A DNA stretch of 42,403 bases from a bacterium (GCA_019751945.1 JAIEMT010000024.1:1-42403), one strand, 5' to 3'; counted from the stretch's first letter, positions 26,042 through 34,055 are shown. The notes: a model not told the origin generated them from the sequence alone. A program made the numbers and translations.

Positions 26042-26857
26042 CTATTTCAGCTGGGAGGGGAATCGGACATCAACCAAGCGAGTGACCATTTCGGCAAAGC
26101 CCGCGCCGCTTTCCTTGGAGGTGATCCATCTGGGGGGATGTTTCAAGCTCGAACTAAATTCCGCTAGATTCGCGACGCCCACGCTGTGCTGAAAGCTTGC
26201 GAAGAGCGGTTCGTCGTTTGGCGAGTCGCCGATAAATAATAATTCATCCCAAGTCGGAACATGGCCGTTCAAACCCGGGCCGCCTTTTTTCACCAACCAA
26301 TGTTTCAAGCCGCCGGCTTTGTCGTAATTTCCAAACCAAGTGTTGACGTGAATGCTCGAAAGCTTCACATGCGCGCCCGCGTCTTCGCAAAGCGCGATCA
26401 ATTCCTGAACTTTGTTCTTCGGCCAAGGTTTCACGTCTTCGCAAACATCGATCGCCAAATCAAATTCCCGATACGCTTGATCCGAAGCCCACTTCGCGTC
26501 TTTAAATTTTTTCTGAATCTTAGCGCCCAATTTTTTCAATCGCGCTTGATGATCATTCGGAGCACCAGGAGTGTTGATTCGCTTCAACTTCCCCGCTTCC
26601 ATGAAAAGCGTAAACGCGCCGTTTTCTCCCACCACTGCATCCACCGGCCAGAACCGAGCGATGTGATCACACCACCCCGCCGGCCGCCCCGTCACCGGAA
26701 CCACGACGAAGCCAGAATCCTTCAACTTCCAGAGCGCCGAAAACGCCTCGGCCGTCAACTTCCCTCGGGTGGAAAGCGTCTCATCAATGTCCAGGCAAAC
26801 GCCCTTCACGTTCTTCAACTCGTCTTTGGTGGCATGAGCCCAGGGAATCATTCGCAT
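26042..26857 (-). CDS. HAD superfamily hydrolase (IIB, sugar-phosphatase-like)
   Basis: 271-residue phosphatase. HAD motif I is LDIDETLS (nucleophile and acid Asp), motif II VTGRP, motif III the Lys in the GKLK-to-AGGLKHW region, and motif IV FIGDSPNDEPLF. A C2-type cap occupies roughly residues 85-190. Closest known types are Cof/SPP/MPGP-like enzymes acting on sugar phosphates; the substrate is unknown. Start MRMIPWAH at 26857, with MIPW as an alternative. Upstream, a small exported protein gene is divergent. Confidence 0.87.
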   Translation of the reverse strand: MRMIPWAHATKDELKNVKGVCLDIDETLSTRGKLTAEAFSALWKLKDSGFVVVPVTGRPAGWCDHIARFWPVDAVVGENGAFTLFMEAGKLKRINTPGAPNDHQARLKKLGAKIQKKFKDAKWASDQAYREFDLAIDVCEDVKPWPKNKVQELIALCEDAGAHVKLSSIHVNTWFGNYDKAGGLKHWLVKKGGPGLNGHVPTWDELLFIGDSPNDEPLFASFQHSVGVANLAEFSSSLKHPPRWITSKESGAGFAEMVTRLVDVRFPSQLK

Positions 26858-26968
26858 GCTTCGATCATACCTTCCCAGCTCAGAATTATGAAGTATCCAT
26901 GCAGCGTGTCATATTTATTGACCCGCGCCCACAAGTCGTACTACTCCCAAGGGAACAAGGAGAAAACT

Positions 26969-27352
26969 ATGAACAAGTTTCATTTCGGATTTGTTTTAGG
27001 TGCTACCTTCGTGTCGCTTTCGGCTTTAGCAGCCACTCAAACCCTCACCTCCGCGAACTCCCAAAAACTCGTCGATGGACTGAACAAGTACTTAGGCGTG
27101 AGCCCCCATCCTTATAAGAATGGGAATGGACGCATCTTGCTGACGGATTTCAGCTGCAAAGAAGAGAGCTGCCAGTTTCAAGATCAACTCGCTCCGTATA
27201 AGAAAGCTCGCGTTCGCTCGGGAAGTGAAGTCACCGACTTCCTAGCCCTCCTCAGGGAACTCGGCGTTCACTCGGGGCCTTCCACGGTCTTTAAGAATCT
27301 GAATTGCACTATGCCGGATTCTAAAAACTACGCGTGTGAATTCGTAGAATAG
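26969..27352 (+). CDS. small exported protein with four cysteines
   Basis: 127 residues, not recognised. Signal peptide of about 22 residues (VLGATFVSLSALAA), then a compact mature domain. Four Cys occur as CKEESC, NLNC and YAC, likely forming two disulfides after export. A strong AAGGAG site places the start at 26969, although the frame is open far upstream (26261) opposite the HAD gene. Stop is 3 bp from the end of the convergent CDF gene. Confidence 0.8.
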   Translation: MNKFHFGFVLGATFVSLSALAATQTLTSANSQKLVDGLNKYLGVSPHPYKNGNGRILLTDFSCKEESCQFQDQLAPYKKARVRSGSEVTDFLALLRELGVHSGPSTVFKNLNCTMPDSKNYACEFVE

Positions 27353-27354
27353 AT

Positions 27355-28314
27355 TCAGCGTTTGAGTTTCCGATTGTAGATCTCGCAAGTGCCCTGAGCT
27401 CGCTCTACGCAATCTGGAGCGCAGGGTTCGACGTGAATTCTGACGGATGCAGACGGGAAAAGCTCGGTCATGCTCATTTCAATTTCATCGCAGACGTCGT
27501 GCGATTCCGAAACGCTCATTTCCCCACAGAGCACCAAATTGAAATCGATGTGCCGAGTGGATCCACTCTTTCGCGTGCGGAGATCGTCGGTTCGAATCAT
27601 CTTACTTTCGTAGCTCTTCAACACCGCTTGAACCTGAGCGACTTCGGACTCGGGCAACATCGTGTCGGATAATTCCTTAAGCGCCAGTCGCACCTGCTTC
27701 ACCGAAATCACCGCAATGTACGCGGCCACACCGAACGCAATGATCGGATCGATGATCGCCCACCCCGTCCACTTCAAAAGCACGAGACCAATCAACACGC
27801 CCACACTCGCCACGACATCGGCCAAGAAGTGAAGCGCGTTCACGTGAATGGCACTGCTCTCGACTTCGACTGCGGCTTTTTTATTGTGCAGGTACATGAA
27901 GTAACTCACGACCATCGACACGACGATCGTCGCAATGGCCCAGTTCTCATGCTGAAGCGGAACCGGATGCAGCAAGTGATCGATACCATGGTAAGTGATG
28001 AACCCCGCCGCCACAATCAACAGCACGGATTCAAAAAGACTCGAGAGTGTTTCGATTTTCCCATGACCAAAGGGATGGTCATCATCCGCAGGCTTCCCCG
28101 CTTCACGAACGGTGTAGAACGCCACGGCTGCAGAAACTAAATCCAGAAACGAGTGAATCCCTTCAGACAACACCCCGACAGAATTCGAGAGAACGCCGAC
28201 CAAGAGCTTGAACCCAGTCAGGACAATCGTCACCAACAGCGCTAGCAAAGTCGCGCGATGACGAAGCAGATGAACCGTGCCGCTCTTCGCAGCAAACTCA
28301 GTGGCGATAGACAA
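27355..28314 (-). CDS. cation diffusion facilitator (Zn/Fe/Mn exporter)
   Basis: 319-residue inner-membrane metal/proton antiporter with six hydrophobic segments. Metal-site motifs: SEGIHSFLDL in TM2 and HVNALHFLADV in TM5 (H-x3-D type). After TM6 a cytoplasmic domain (about 205-319) resembles the CDF dimerisation domain. Its end carries CAPDCVERAQGTC, an extra Cys cluster that could bind metal. The start is a TTG at 28314 with a GGGGG ribosome-binding site 6 nt upstream. It overlaps the stop of the upstream outer-membrane protein gene by 17 bp, implying coupled translation. Confidence 0.9.
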   Translation of the reverse strand: MSIATEFAAKSGTVHLLRHRATLLALLVTIVLTGFKLLVGVLSNSVGVLSEGIHSFLDLVSAAVAFYTVREAGKPADDDHPFGHGKIETLSSLFESVLLIVAAGFITYHGIDHLLHPVPLQHENWAIATIVVSMVVSYFMYLHNKKAAVEVESSAIHVNALHFLADVVASVGVLIGLVLLKWTGWAIIDPIIAFGVAAYIAVISVKQVRLALKELSDTMLPESEVAQVQAVLKSYESKMIRTDDLRTRKSGSTRHIDFNLVLCGEMSVSESHDVCDEIEMSMTELFPSASVRIHVEPCAPDCVERAQGTCEIYNRKLKR

Positions 28315-28933
28315 CGCCCCCTGAGAAATAACTTTCCGTGTGCGAGATGGCTACGCCCAACTCCAAAATGAAACTGACTTTCTCCGTGCTTTGAAATGCA
28401 GTGCCCAGAGTAAAGTCGGCCAAGAAATTATATTGGCCATCATTAAATCCCCAGCCCAGCGGGATGGCAATGAACGGTTCGATCGACGAGTTCGGTCCGT
28501 TCTTAAACGTTTTGTGAATATAAGGAATGAGCGTCAACTCGAGTTGGCCCGCGTTGTTGGCCAAGCGGTAATACAAGAGCTGAGTAGCCAAACCAATTCC
28601 GGCTTGGCCTTCCACATCCGGAAAAAAATCGAAGGTAAAATTTCCGCCGCCGCGAAATCCGCGTGGGCCTGACCCCGTTCCTAAAATAATCGAGGCGTTG
28701 TTCAGGTCGGTCACGCCCAAGGTAAAGCGTGCGTTCACACCCACCCCGGCCCCGTTGGTCAGAATGACTTCGGGCTCTAGGCCGATGGCGAATTCGCCGG
28801 GGACGACGAAGTGGGGCGTGTTAAAGACGCCCGCTTGGGCGGAAGCCCCACTCCATGTCAGGGCGATGGCCGCTACTGTCCAGATATATTTCACTGAAAT
28901 CATTGACTTTTTATGGTTCTTCGATTTCATCAT
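28298..28933 (-). CDS. predicted outer-membrane beta-barrel protein
   Basis: 211 residues; signal peptide of about 33 residues after a Lys-rich start (ending GASAQA). The mature part alternates short hydrophobic and Gly/Asn/Phe-rich strands with a terminal aromatic-plus-His strand (FSGGVVYRH), fitting an 8-10-stranded barrel. No family assigned. AAGAGGAAA precedes the ATG. Because the CDF exporter gene overlaps its 3' end, the pair may act together in moving ions across the envelope (inference). Confidence 0.75.
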   Translation of the reverse strand: MMKSKNHKKSMISVKYIWTVAAIALTWSGASAQAGVFNTPHFVVPGEFAIGLEPEVILTNGAGVGVNARFTLGVTDLNNASIILGTGSGPRGFRGGGNFTFDFFPDVEGQAGIGLATQLLYYRLANNAGQLELTLIPYIHKTFKNGPNSSIEPFIAIPLGWGFNDGQYNFLADFTLGTAFQSTEKVSFILELGVAISHTESYFSGGVVYRH

Positions 28934-29018
28934 GAGATTTCCTCTTCTTGCATCACAAACTCTTCCGATCGGAGTTGCAAGTCAAGAGAACTCTTGAGCG
29001 TTTCGTGTGCTGATTGGG

Positions 29019-29047
29019 TTGACAGTGATGCTTAAACCCCGTAAAAA
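29019..29047 (+). promoter_or_regulatory. likely promoter of the tRNA-His gene
   Basis: A perfect TTGACA box, 17-bp spacer, then TAAAAA, about 53 bp ahead of the tRNA. It is the best sigma-70-like match near this gene. Confidence 0.5.
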
Positions 29048-29100
29048 ATTCGTCTTCGTTAAAGTTGTTATCGTCGTGACGGTAATACTTTGGTTTCTGT

Positions 29101-29178
<78 letters not shown>

Positions 29179-29188
29179 TTCTTTTTGA

Positions 29189-29226
29189 CCTCTCACAGTG
29201 GAAAACGGTGGGAGGCTTTTTATTTT
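29189..29226 (+). terminator. intrinsic terminator after tRNA-His
   Basis: CCTCTCAC pairs with GTGGGAGG (one G-T pair) around an 11-nt loop, followed by CTTTTTATTTT, ten bases after the tRNA. Confidence 0.8.
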
Positions 29227-29397
29227 AGGCTGTTAGGATTCGAGCAGTATCGATCGGTTAGCAGCTTCAATATTTCCCGGTCAGTCGCGAGATTTCGGGA
29301 ATCTCCTACTTTTTTCCTACATTCTTCCTACAAAACGGCTCGTCGAAAGCGGCTCGTTCGCGTTTGTAACCGATGTTCGCCACGGAGAGGAGGACAA

Positions 29398-29424
29398 ATG
29401 TCACGTCTCTATAAACCACCCTGA
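29398..29424 (+). other. eight-codon mini-ORF with strong ribosome-binding site
   Basis: GGAGAGGAGG followed four bases later by an ATG that opens MSRLYKPP and then a TGA. A perfect terminator hairpin begins 6 bp after the stop. It may be a leader peptide of an attenuator upstream of parA, or the vestige of a lost gene start; the first residues resemble those of some tyrosine integrases. The surrounding 29227-29608 shows three 11-bp-spaced TCCTAC repeats near 29310 and no other gene. Confidence 0.35.
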
Positions 29425-29429
29425 AATAA

Positions 29430-29459
29430 AAAAGCTCGAGGTTGGCGCCTCGAGCTTTT
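29430..29459. terminator. bidirectional intrinsic terminator
   Basis: AAAAGCTCGAG - GTTGGCGC - CTCGAGCTTTT, an 11-bp perfect stem with A and T tails on both sides. It separates the tRNA side from the parA gene. Confidence 0.85.
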
Positions 29460-29608
29460 CAAATTTTGTCTTCGTCAGCTCCTGATCTTGGTCGGTCCGC
29501 GAGCTGAAGTCTTCAACTTAACCGGAGCTGCAATTGAAGCGGCTCCTGGCCGGTACTTCTTCATTCTTAATGAGAAGCGCCGCCACTGTCAACTTGAATG
29601 GAGAAAAT

Positions 29609-30448
29609 ATGAACCAGTCCCTATGTCCTATCATCGCAGTTGCCAATCAAAAAGGCGGCGTCGGTAAAACCACGACCGCGATCAACTTAGCGCAGGCCCT
29701 CGCGCTTCAGGATCTGAAAATTCTACTCGTGGATCTCGATCCACAGGGAAACACCACGCAAGGTGTGGGCGTCCGCCTAGAAAGTATTCAAGCGTCGGTT
29801 GCGGAACTCATTCGTGACAGGGCATGCCCGATGGAAAATGCGATTTACCGAGGTGATGGCCTTGACCTGATCCCGGCGACTCCCCTCTTGTCACGGGTCG
29901 AACGCGAGATGGTGGCTATGACTAACTCCGAGCTTCGACTATCTCATCGCCTTCAAAGCTTGCGCTCGAAATACTCGGCCATCGTCATCGACACGCCACC
30001 GACGTTTGGACCATTAATGAATTCCGCCCTGAACGCCGCTACACGACTGATCGTCCCTGTAGATTCCGGTTATTTCGCACTCATGGGCATCAAAGAGCTA
30101 CTAGTCGAGATCGAGGAGATTCAACGTGGGACAAATCCCAATCTAGAAGTATTGGGTTACCTTCTCACTCTCGTCGACCCGACAAATATCGCTAGCCAGA
30201 CCTGGGACACCCTAGTCGGCAACTTCGGGGAAAACGTCTTTGAAACTAAAATCCGCCGCTCGGTGAAACTCCGCGAGGCCCCGGCGTTGGGTAAGACGAT
30301 CTTTCATCACGCCCCGGACTGCGCTGGTGCTCGCGACTACTTAGGCCTAGCCAACGAAGTCATGGCTCGGCTTGGAATGGGTGAAGGCGTATCATCGGGT
30401 AACGCTCGCCCAGCCCTCTCCCTAGTATCGGGGGTGTCCCATGAGTAA
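29609..30448 (+). CDS. parA: ParA-family partition ATPase
   Basis: 279-residue ATPase of the ParA/Soj type that segregates plasmids or chromosomes on nucleoid DNA. It has the deviant Walker A KGGVGKTTTAINLA, VDLDPQGNTTQG (Walker A'), and IVIDTPPTFGPL (Walker B). There is no long N-terminal HTH extension, so it is Soj-like (type Ib-size). GGAG and an AT-rich spacer precede the ATG at 29609; the frame is open from 29534. It overlaps the next gene by 8 bp. No ParB homolog is visible; the overlapping DNA-binding protein with its internal repeat array may play that part. Suggests a plasmid, phage or integrated element. Confidence 0.93.
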   Translation: MNQSLCPIIAVANQKGGVGKTTTAINLAQALALQDLKILLVDLDPQGNTTQGVGVRLESIQASVAELIRDRACPMENAIYRGDGLDLIPATPLLSRVEREMVAMTNSELRLSHRLQSLRSKYSAIVIDTPPTFGPLMNSALNAATRLIVPVDSGYFALMGIKELLVEIEEIQRGTNPNLEVLGYLLTLVDPTNIASQTWDTLVGNFGENVFETKIRRSVKLREAPALGKTIFHHAPDCAGARDYLGLANEVMARLGMGEGVSSGNARPALSLVSGVSHE

Positions 30449-31883
30449 GTCTGAACTTAAAGCAGCGATGGAATCGCTTCAGGTCGGTAAACCTCTCCGG
30501 CTCTCAACGCGAGCACCCGTCTTCGCGGCACCACAAGCCTCGGTCGAAAATGCGACCCAGGTTATTAATCCAACCGTGGATAAAAACACAACCGAGGTTG
30601 AAAATCAGACCCCGGTCGTAATCCCAACCCAGGTCGCACGTACTACCTGGGTCAAAAACCAGACCGAGGTACAAGATCAAACCCTGGTCACAGTCCAAAC
30701 CCAGGTTCCTAAACAGACCACGGTTGAAAATACAACCCTGGTCTCAAATCCAACCGAGGTCAAAGATACGACCAAGGTAGGATCGGCGATCCCTTCACGC
30801 CGTGCCACTGAGCAGGATAGTTCAGTTGTGTTGGAAGCACGGGCGGTGGATGGTTTGGAGAAGGGCTATACCCGGCTGCCCAATAATGTTTTGATGCGAA
30901 TGGCGAGCAGCGACTTCACACGAAACGAGATGAAACTCGCGCTCTTAATTGCCCGTTTTACGATCTCCTTCCAGCGTCGGACTGCGCCACTGTCTAAGAC
31001 CGTCCTTGAGCGCCGCTCGCGGTTGCGAGGGCCTGCGGTGTTAGAAGCTCTTGCAGGACTTGTCCGAAAGGGCCTGATTACAAAACAGCAGGGAGACCAG
31101 AACCGCCCCAACGTTTTAGGTCTGGTTCTGCCTGAGAACTGGGATGAACTGACAAAAACTCCTCGTGATCTGGACACGGAAAACTCGGTAAAAAAGCAGA
31201 GCCAGGTCAGAAATGAAACCCAGGTTACAAAAGCGACCACGGTTACTGAACCGACCCCGGTCGCTTCTCATACTCCCGCCGAGGTAGTAAAACCAACCGG
31301 GGCGGAGGTCGGAAATCCAACCTACATTAAAGATATTGAAATATATTCAAAGAAAAACTCTCTCTCCTCACTTCCAGAAAAACTTCGTGAATATTTCAAC
31401 GAACTGAAACCAGCGAAAAAACGAGAGAGCGAGTGGAAAGCTTTTCGGGAACTTTCTGGGGAATATCCGCTCGAAGACATTGCCGAGTGTTTTACCGTTG
31501 TTTCCGCAAAAGGCGTCGGTGGTATTGACGGGGCCGAACGTTGTCACTCACCAATGGCTTTTCTCACCAAAGCAATCGGCGAAGTGCTTCAGGAAGTCGA
31601 AAGAACGCGTGTGAAAGTGCATGAGCGCGAACTTCGGGAGCAACGGGAACTGCAAGCAAAGCGACTGGGCTTGGAAACTGAAGCCCGCGAAGCCGCGGAG
31701 TGGGCTGCCAAAGAACGTGCATTCAAGAGGGCTTTTCCCAGCGAAGATCGGCAACAAGAAGTCCTTGCCGAACTGTGCCGGGGGCTACCGTTTCGTCGCA
31801 ATACCGTTTCGGGTCGGATATTTGCCATTGGGAAGTGGTGGGATTCACTCTCTCAGTACGAGCGAATGGAATTTTTGGAGTAG
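30441..31883 (+). CDS. replication-initiator-like protein with internal iteron array
   Basis: 480 residues. Residues ~33-113 are a hexapeptide repeat of the form x-x-x-T-x-V encoded by 18-bp units. Residues ~130-220 (KGYTRLPNNVLMRM, NEMKLALLIARFTISF, SKTVLERRSRLRG, LVRKGLI) resemble the N-terminal winged-helix domain of phage replication protein O-type initiators. A second, shorter T-x-V repeat block covers ~253-296. A charged helical C-terminus (about 370-430, Arg/Glu-rich coiled coil) ends the protein. The family call is tentative; it could instead be the ParB-like partner of the overlapping ParA. No helicase loader gene is seen. Confidence 0.65.
   Translation: MSKSELKAAMESLQVGKPLRLSTRAPVFAAPQASVENATQVINPTVDKNTTEVENQTPVVIPTQVARTTWVKNQTEVQDQTLVTVQTQVPKQTTVENTTLVSNPTEVKDTTKVGSAIPSRRATEQDSSVVLEARAVDGLEKGYTRLPNNVLMRMASSDFTRNEMKLALLIARFTISFQRRTAPLSKTVLERRSRLRGPAVLEALAGLVRKGLITKQQGDQNRPNVLGLVLPENWDELTKTPRDLDTENSVKKQSQVRNETQVTKATTVTEPTPVASHTPAEVVKPTGAEVGNPTYIKDIEIYSKKNSLSSLPEKLREYFNELKPAKKRESEWKAFRELSGEYPLEDIAECFTVVSAKGVGGIDGAERCHSPMAFLTKAIGEVLQEVERTRVKVHERELREQRELQAKRLGLETEAREAAEWAAKERAFKRAFPSEDRQQEVLAELCRGLPFRRNTVSGRIFAIGKWWDSLSQYERMEFLE
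30537..30778. repeat. iteron-like array: palindromic ACCnnGGT boxes every 18 bp
   Basis: ACCnnGGT begins at 30555, 30573 (GGA variant), 30591, 30609, 30627, 30645, 30663, 30681, 30699, 30717, 30735, 30753 and 30771: thirteen boxes at exactly 18 bp, twelve perfect. A degenerate box at 30537 (GCCTCGGT) extends the register. The middle codon codes for Q, E, P, W, L, T or K yet always ends in G, and Thr is always ACC. The constraint therefore looks DNA-level. Flanks are A-rich. Candidate origin iterons or centromere. Confidence 0.9.
31200..31327. repeat. second block of ACCnnGGT-like boxes
   Basis: Boxes at 31200 (AGCCAGGT), 31218, 31236 and 31254 (all perfect ACCnnGGT) keep the 18-bp spacing. 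Decayed boxes follow at 31278, 31302 and 31320 with 24- and 18-bp steps. Same reading-frame register as the first array, downstream of the winged-helix region. Confidence 0.75.
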
Positions 31884-31958
31884 ATCCATTCGACCTAGCC
31901 TTGCAGATAAGACAGCGCGGACGAACGACTGGATGTTTGATTCAACTTAGCTGCCGTA

Positions 31959-31979
31959 AAAGTATCCAAATGATACTTT
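31959..31979. promoter_or_regulatory. small inverted repeat ahead of the RT gene
   Basis: AAAGTATC - CAAAT - GATACTTT, an 8-bp perfect dyad 45 bp before the reverse transcriptase start. It could be an operator or a leader hairpin. Confidence 0.45.
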
Positions 31980-32023
31980 CGTTTCGCAACTCAGGTGATA
32001 AAGAGAAACCTTTGGGAGGGGTT

Positions 32024-33265
32024 ATGACTTTTAAAAACTGGCCTACATTTGAACAGATCACCTGTGCCTACAGAGCCTGCAGGCTGGGCAAGCGAGCCAG
32101 TGTTCATCAGACTCGTTTTGAAGCGCATCTCGGAAAAAATCTCATTGAACTTCACGGGGAACTGCTATCGGGGAAGTATAAGCCCTCCCCTGTAGTCTGC
32201 TTCGTAGTCACCCATCCCAGGCCTCGCGAAATTTTCGCGGCCCATTTCCGGGATCGCATCGTCCATCATTTGGTGGTGGGCGAGCTGACGCCGATGTGGG
32301 AACGGAAATTCATTCATTCTAGCTTCGCTTGCAGAAACGGTAGAGGGACTCACGGCGCATTGAAGTACCTTCAAAACGCTGTGAGAAAAATCAGCCAAGG
32401 CGGCATCCGTCCCGTCTATGCGCTCCAACTCGATCTCGCTTCGTTCTTCGTCACCATTCACCGCCCCACTTTATGCCATCTTTTGACGAAGAATTTAAAA
32501 AACGAGCGTTTGAAACGCTTAGTTGAAATCCTCTACCTCACGGACTCTCGACCCAATGCCCTCTTGAAAGGACCCAAGCACCTTTTTGATTTGATCCCCA
32601 AAGAAAAATCCTGGTTCGGTCAAAGTAAAGACCAGGGAATCCCGATTGGAAACCTCATCAGCCAATTCGGAGCGAATGTTTATTTGACTGGGCTCGACCA
32701 CTTGATCCAACGAAAGCTGAAGCCTAACGCTTATCTTCGGTACATGGATGATCTGATCCTTTTGGATACCGATCCCGAACGACTGCGACCGTTTGAGAAA
32801 ATCATCGACGACTGGTTAAAGGCCCACCGACGTCAATCCCTAAATCCGGCAAAAACCCGGCTCTCACGGATGTCTGAGGGAATCGACTATCTGGGGTATC
32901 GGTGCCGACAGGGAGATTCCCCCCGAGAACCGGTACAGTTTTTTTTAGAGCCCCAGAAAAAATGGGAATGGATTCAGACTCTCAAAGACTTAGCGGCCCT
33001 CGATTTTCAGAGCACGGAAAAACCTCATCCCTTGAGCCATCATCTCGAATCAGAGAAAGTCAATCAAACGCTTTCACGAGCCAATTCGAGACTGGGTTAC
33101 ATGAAGCATGCAGAATCCTTCCGCTTGCGTAAAGATTCCATCGATAGGCTCCTACGTGACACCAACCGAGGGAGAGGCTTGCCAGACGCACCGCCTTTAG
33201 AGCTAGGCGATCCTTGGGTTCCCTTAAAAACAAGGAGGGATTATCTGGCAATCCGCCGAAGATAA
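32024..33265 (+). CDS. DGR reverse transcriptase
   Basis: 413-residue reverse transcriptase that copies the TR RNA with errors at adenines. Core motifs: YALQLDLASFFVTI (motif A Asp, about residues 132-145), GIPIGNLISQFGANVYL (about 205-221; the IGNxxSQ form is diagnostic of DGR RTs, against QGxxxSP in group II intron RTs), YLRYMDDLIL (catalytic YMDD, 240-243), and NPAKTRLS with IDYLGYR. No maturase or endonuclease domain. The start at 32024 has a GGGAGG site; the frame is open from 31700 but overlaps the previous gene. The stop is 25 bp from TR. Transcribed convergently to TR, avd and target, which is unusual. Confidence 0.95.
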   Translation: MTFKNWPTFEQITCAYRACRLGKRASVHQTRFEAHLGKNLIELHGELLSGKYKPSPVVCFVVTHPRPREIFAAHFRDRIVHHLVVGELTPMWERKFIHSSFACRNGRGTHGALKYLQNAVRKISQGGIRPVYALQLDLASFFVTIHRPTLCHLLTKNLKNERLKRLVEILYLTDSRPNALLKGPKHLFDLIPKEKSWFGQSKDQGIPIGNLISQFGANVYLTGLDHLIQRKLKPNAYLRYMDDLILLDTDPERLRPFEKIIDDWLKAHRRQSLNPAKTRLSRMSEGIDYLGYRCRQGDSPREPVQFFLEPQKKWEWIQTLKDLAALDFQSTEKPHPLSHHLESEKVNQTLSRANSRLGYMKHAESFRLRKDSIDRLLRDTNRGRGLPDAPPLELGDPWVPLKTRRDYLAIRRR

Positions 33266-33290
33266 TCCCTCCCTTATGAGCTGATGATTC

Positions 33291-33435
33291 CCACGCCCGG
33301 CGGCCGACACCCGCCTAGCGACCGACGCAGCGCACCGAGTCGTCGTTATCACGATTGTCGTTGTCGCTGTCACCATTATCGCCATTGAATCCGCGCGCGT
33401 TATCCGGATTATTAGGATTGAGCGAAGCGGACCAG
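33291..33435 (-). repeat. DGR template repeat (TR)
   Basis: 145 bp, read on the - strand. In the target frame it would encode Asn/Asp-rich codons (AAT, AAC, GAT, GAC), the classic A-rich TR design. It pairs with VR at 34145-34289. The 3' end (IMH* side, - strand) lies at 33291-33330 and differs from VR at one base in the GC-rich tail. No gene was seen in the flanking 33436-33628. Confidence 0.95.
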
Positions 33436-33628
33436 TCCTGCGTCCTGTTCTACTCCCTCCAAAAGGCCAGGCAAACCTGGGATCTTGGATTCGGAAATTC
33501 TCGCCAAAGCCATTCAAAGCCTTTGGCCGGACTCCCGTGGAATTCTGAATGCACTCTTTTCAAATCCGTGGACCTGAAAATCCTGGCAACCAGTCTCATG
33601 GGGGTCGTATCCCTTCGGGACAAATTCA

Positions 33629-34006
33629 TCAAGCACGAGGAGCAGGGGCCAGTGCTTTTGTCTGTTGTTTTTCCCATTTCAGCCAGGCTTGGAGTTGCTT
33701 TCCAGTGCTGGCAAGCGACTCAGAAAGCACCTGAAACTCCCCGCTACTGATCGCGCGAAGATCGAAGAGCAGTCGCGAATACACCCAGAGTGTTTCAAAT
33801 TCCAAAAGGACCCGCTGGAGTGCTGGGACCTTATTGGCACTCCCATTTGCCAAAACGACACCCCGCAAACAACGCACGGAAGTTTCAAAAAAAAGCTGAC
33901 CCAAATCGTGTTTTAACGACTTCGGCAGTTTGAGTTTCAACCGATAGATTTTTAAATTAAGAGAATAGAGTGCCTGATAGACGGGAAGGTGCTGATACCG
34001 CGCCAC
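33629..34006 (-). CDS. avd: DGR accessory variability determinant (Avd), four-helix bundle
   Basis: 125-residue basic helical protein (YQALYSLNLKIYRLKLKLPK, then three further amphipathic helices with RLLFDLRAISSGEF and TGKQLQAWLKW). Size, charge and position between VR and TR match Bordetella bAvd, a pentameric four-helix bundle that binds the RT and the TR RNA and is required for mutagenic homing. The start is a GTG with an AAAAGGGG site 6-9 nt upstream. Hairpins between the target gene and avd may limit read-through. It is transcribed in the same direction as target and TR, so one transcript may span avd and TR. Confidence 0.88.
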   Translation of the reverse strand: MARYQHLPVYQALYSLNLKIYRLKLKLPKSLKHDLGQLFFETSVRCLRGVVLANGSANKVPALQRVLLEFETLWVYSRLLFDLRAISSGEFQVLSESLASTGKQLQAWLKWEKQQTKALAPAPRA

Positions 34007-34021
34007 ACCGATGCCCCTTTT

Positions 34022-34055
34022 AAAAAAAATTGTAAAACGACGGGCCTACGGCCCG
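34022..34055 (-). terminator. possible terminator between VR and avd
   Basis: On the - strand CGGGCC - GTA - GGCCCG is followed by TCGTTTTACAATTTTTTTT. The stem is short (6 bp) but GC-only and the T run is long. It precedes the avd ribosome-binding site. Confidence 0.5.

Noticed and set aside
30537..30778. CRISPR array or simple microsatellite
   Set aside because: Units are 18 bp with only an 8-bp palindromic core conserved and remain in frame; there are no long identical repeats or spacers.
32024..33265. Group II intron or retron interpretation of the reverse transcriptase
   Set aside because: No maturase/endonuclease domain or intron RNA; the IGNxxSQ motif and the TR/VR pair establish a DGR.
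33224..33517. ORFs reading through TR (and 34130-34375 through VR) in another frame with similar peptides
   Set aside because: Their similarity only reflects the TR/VR nucleotide repeat; the meaningful frame is the one continuous with the target gene.
33450..33677. 75-codon minus-strand ORF between avd and TR
   Set aside because: It starts inside avd, lacks a ribosome-binding site and has the composition of non-coding sequence; more likely part of the TR transcript leader.
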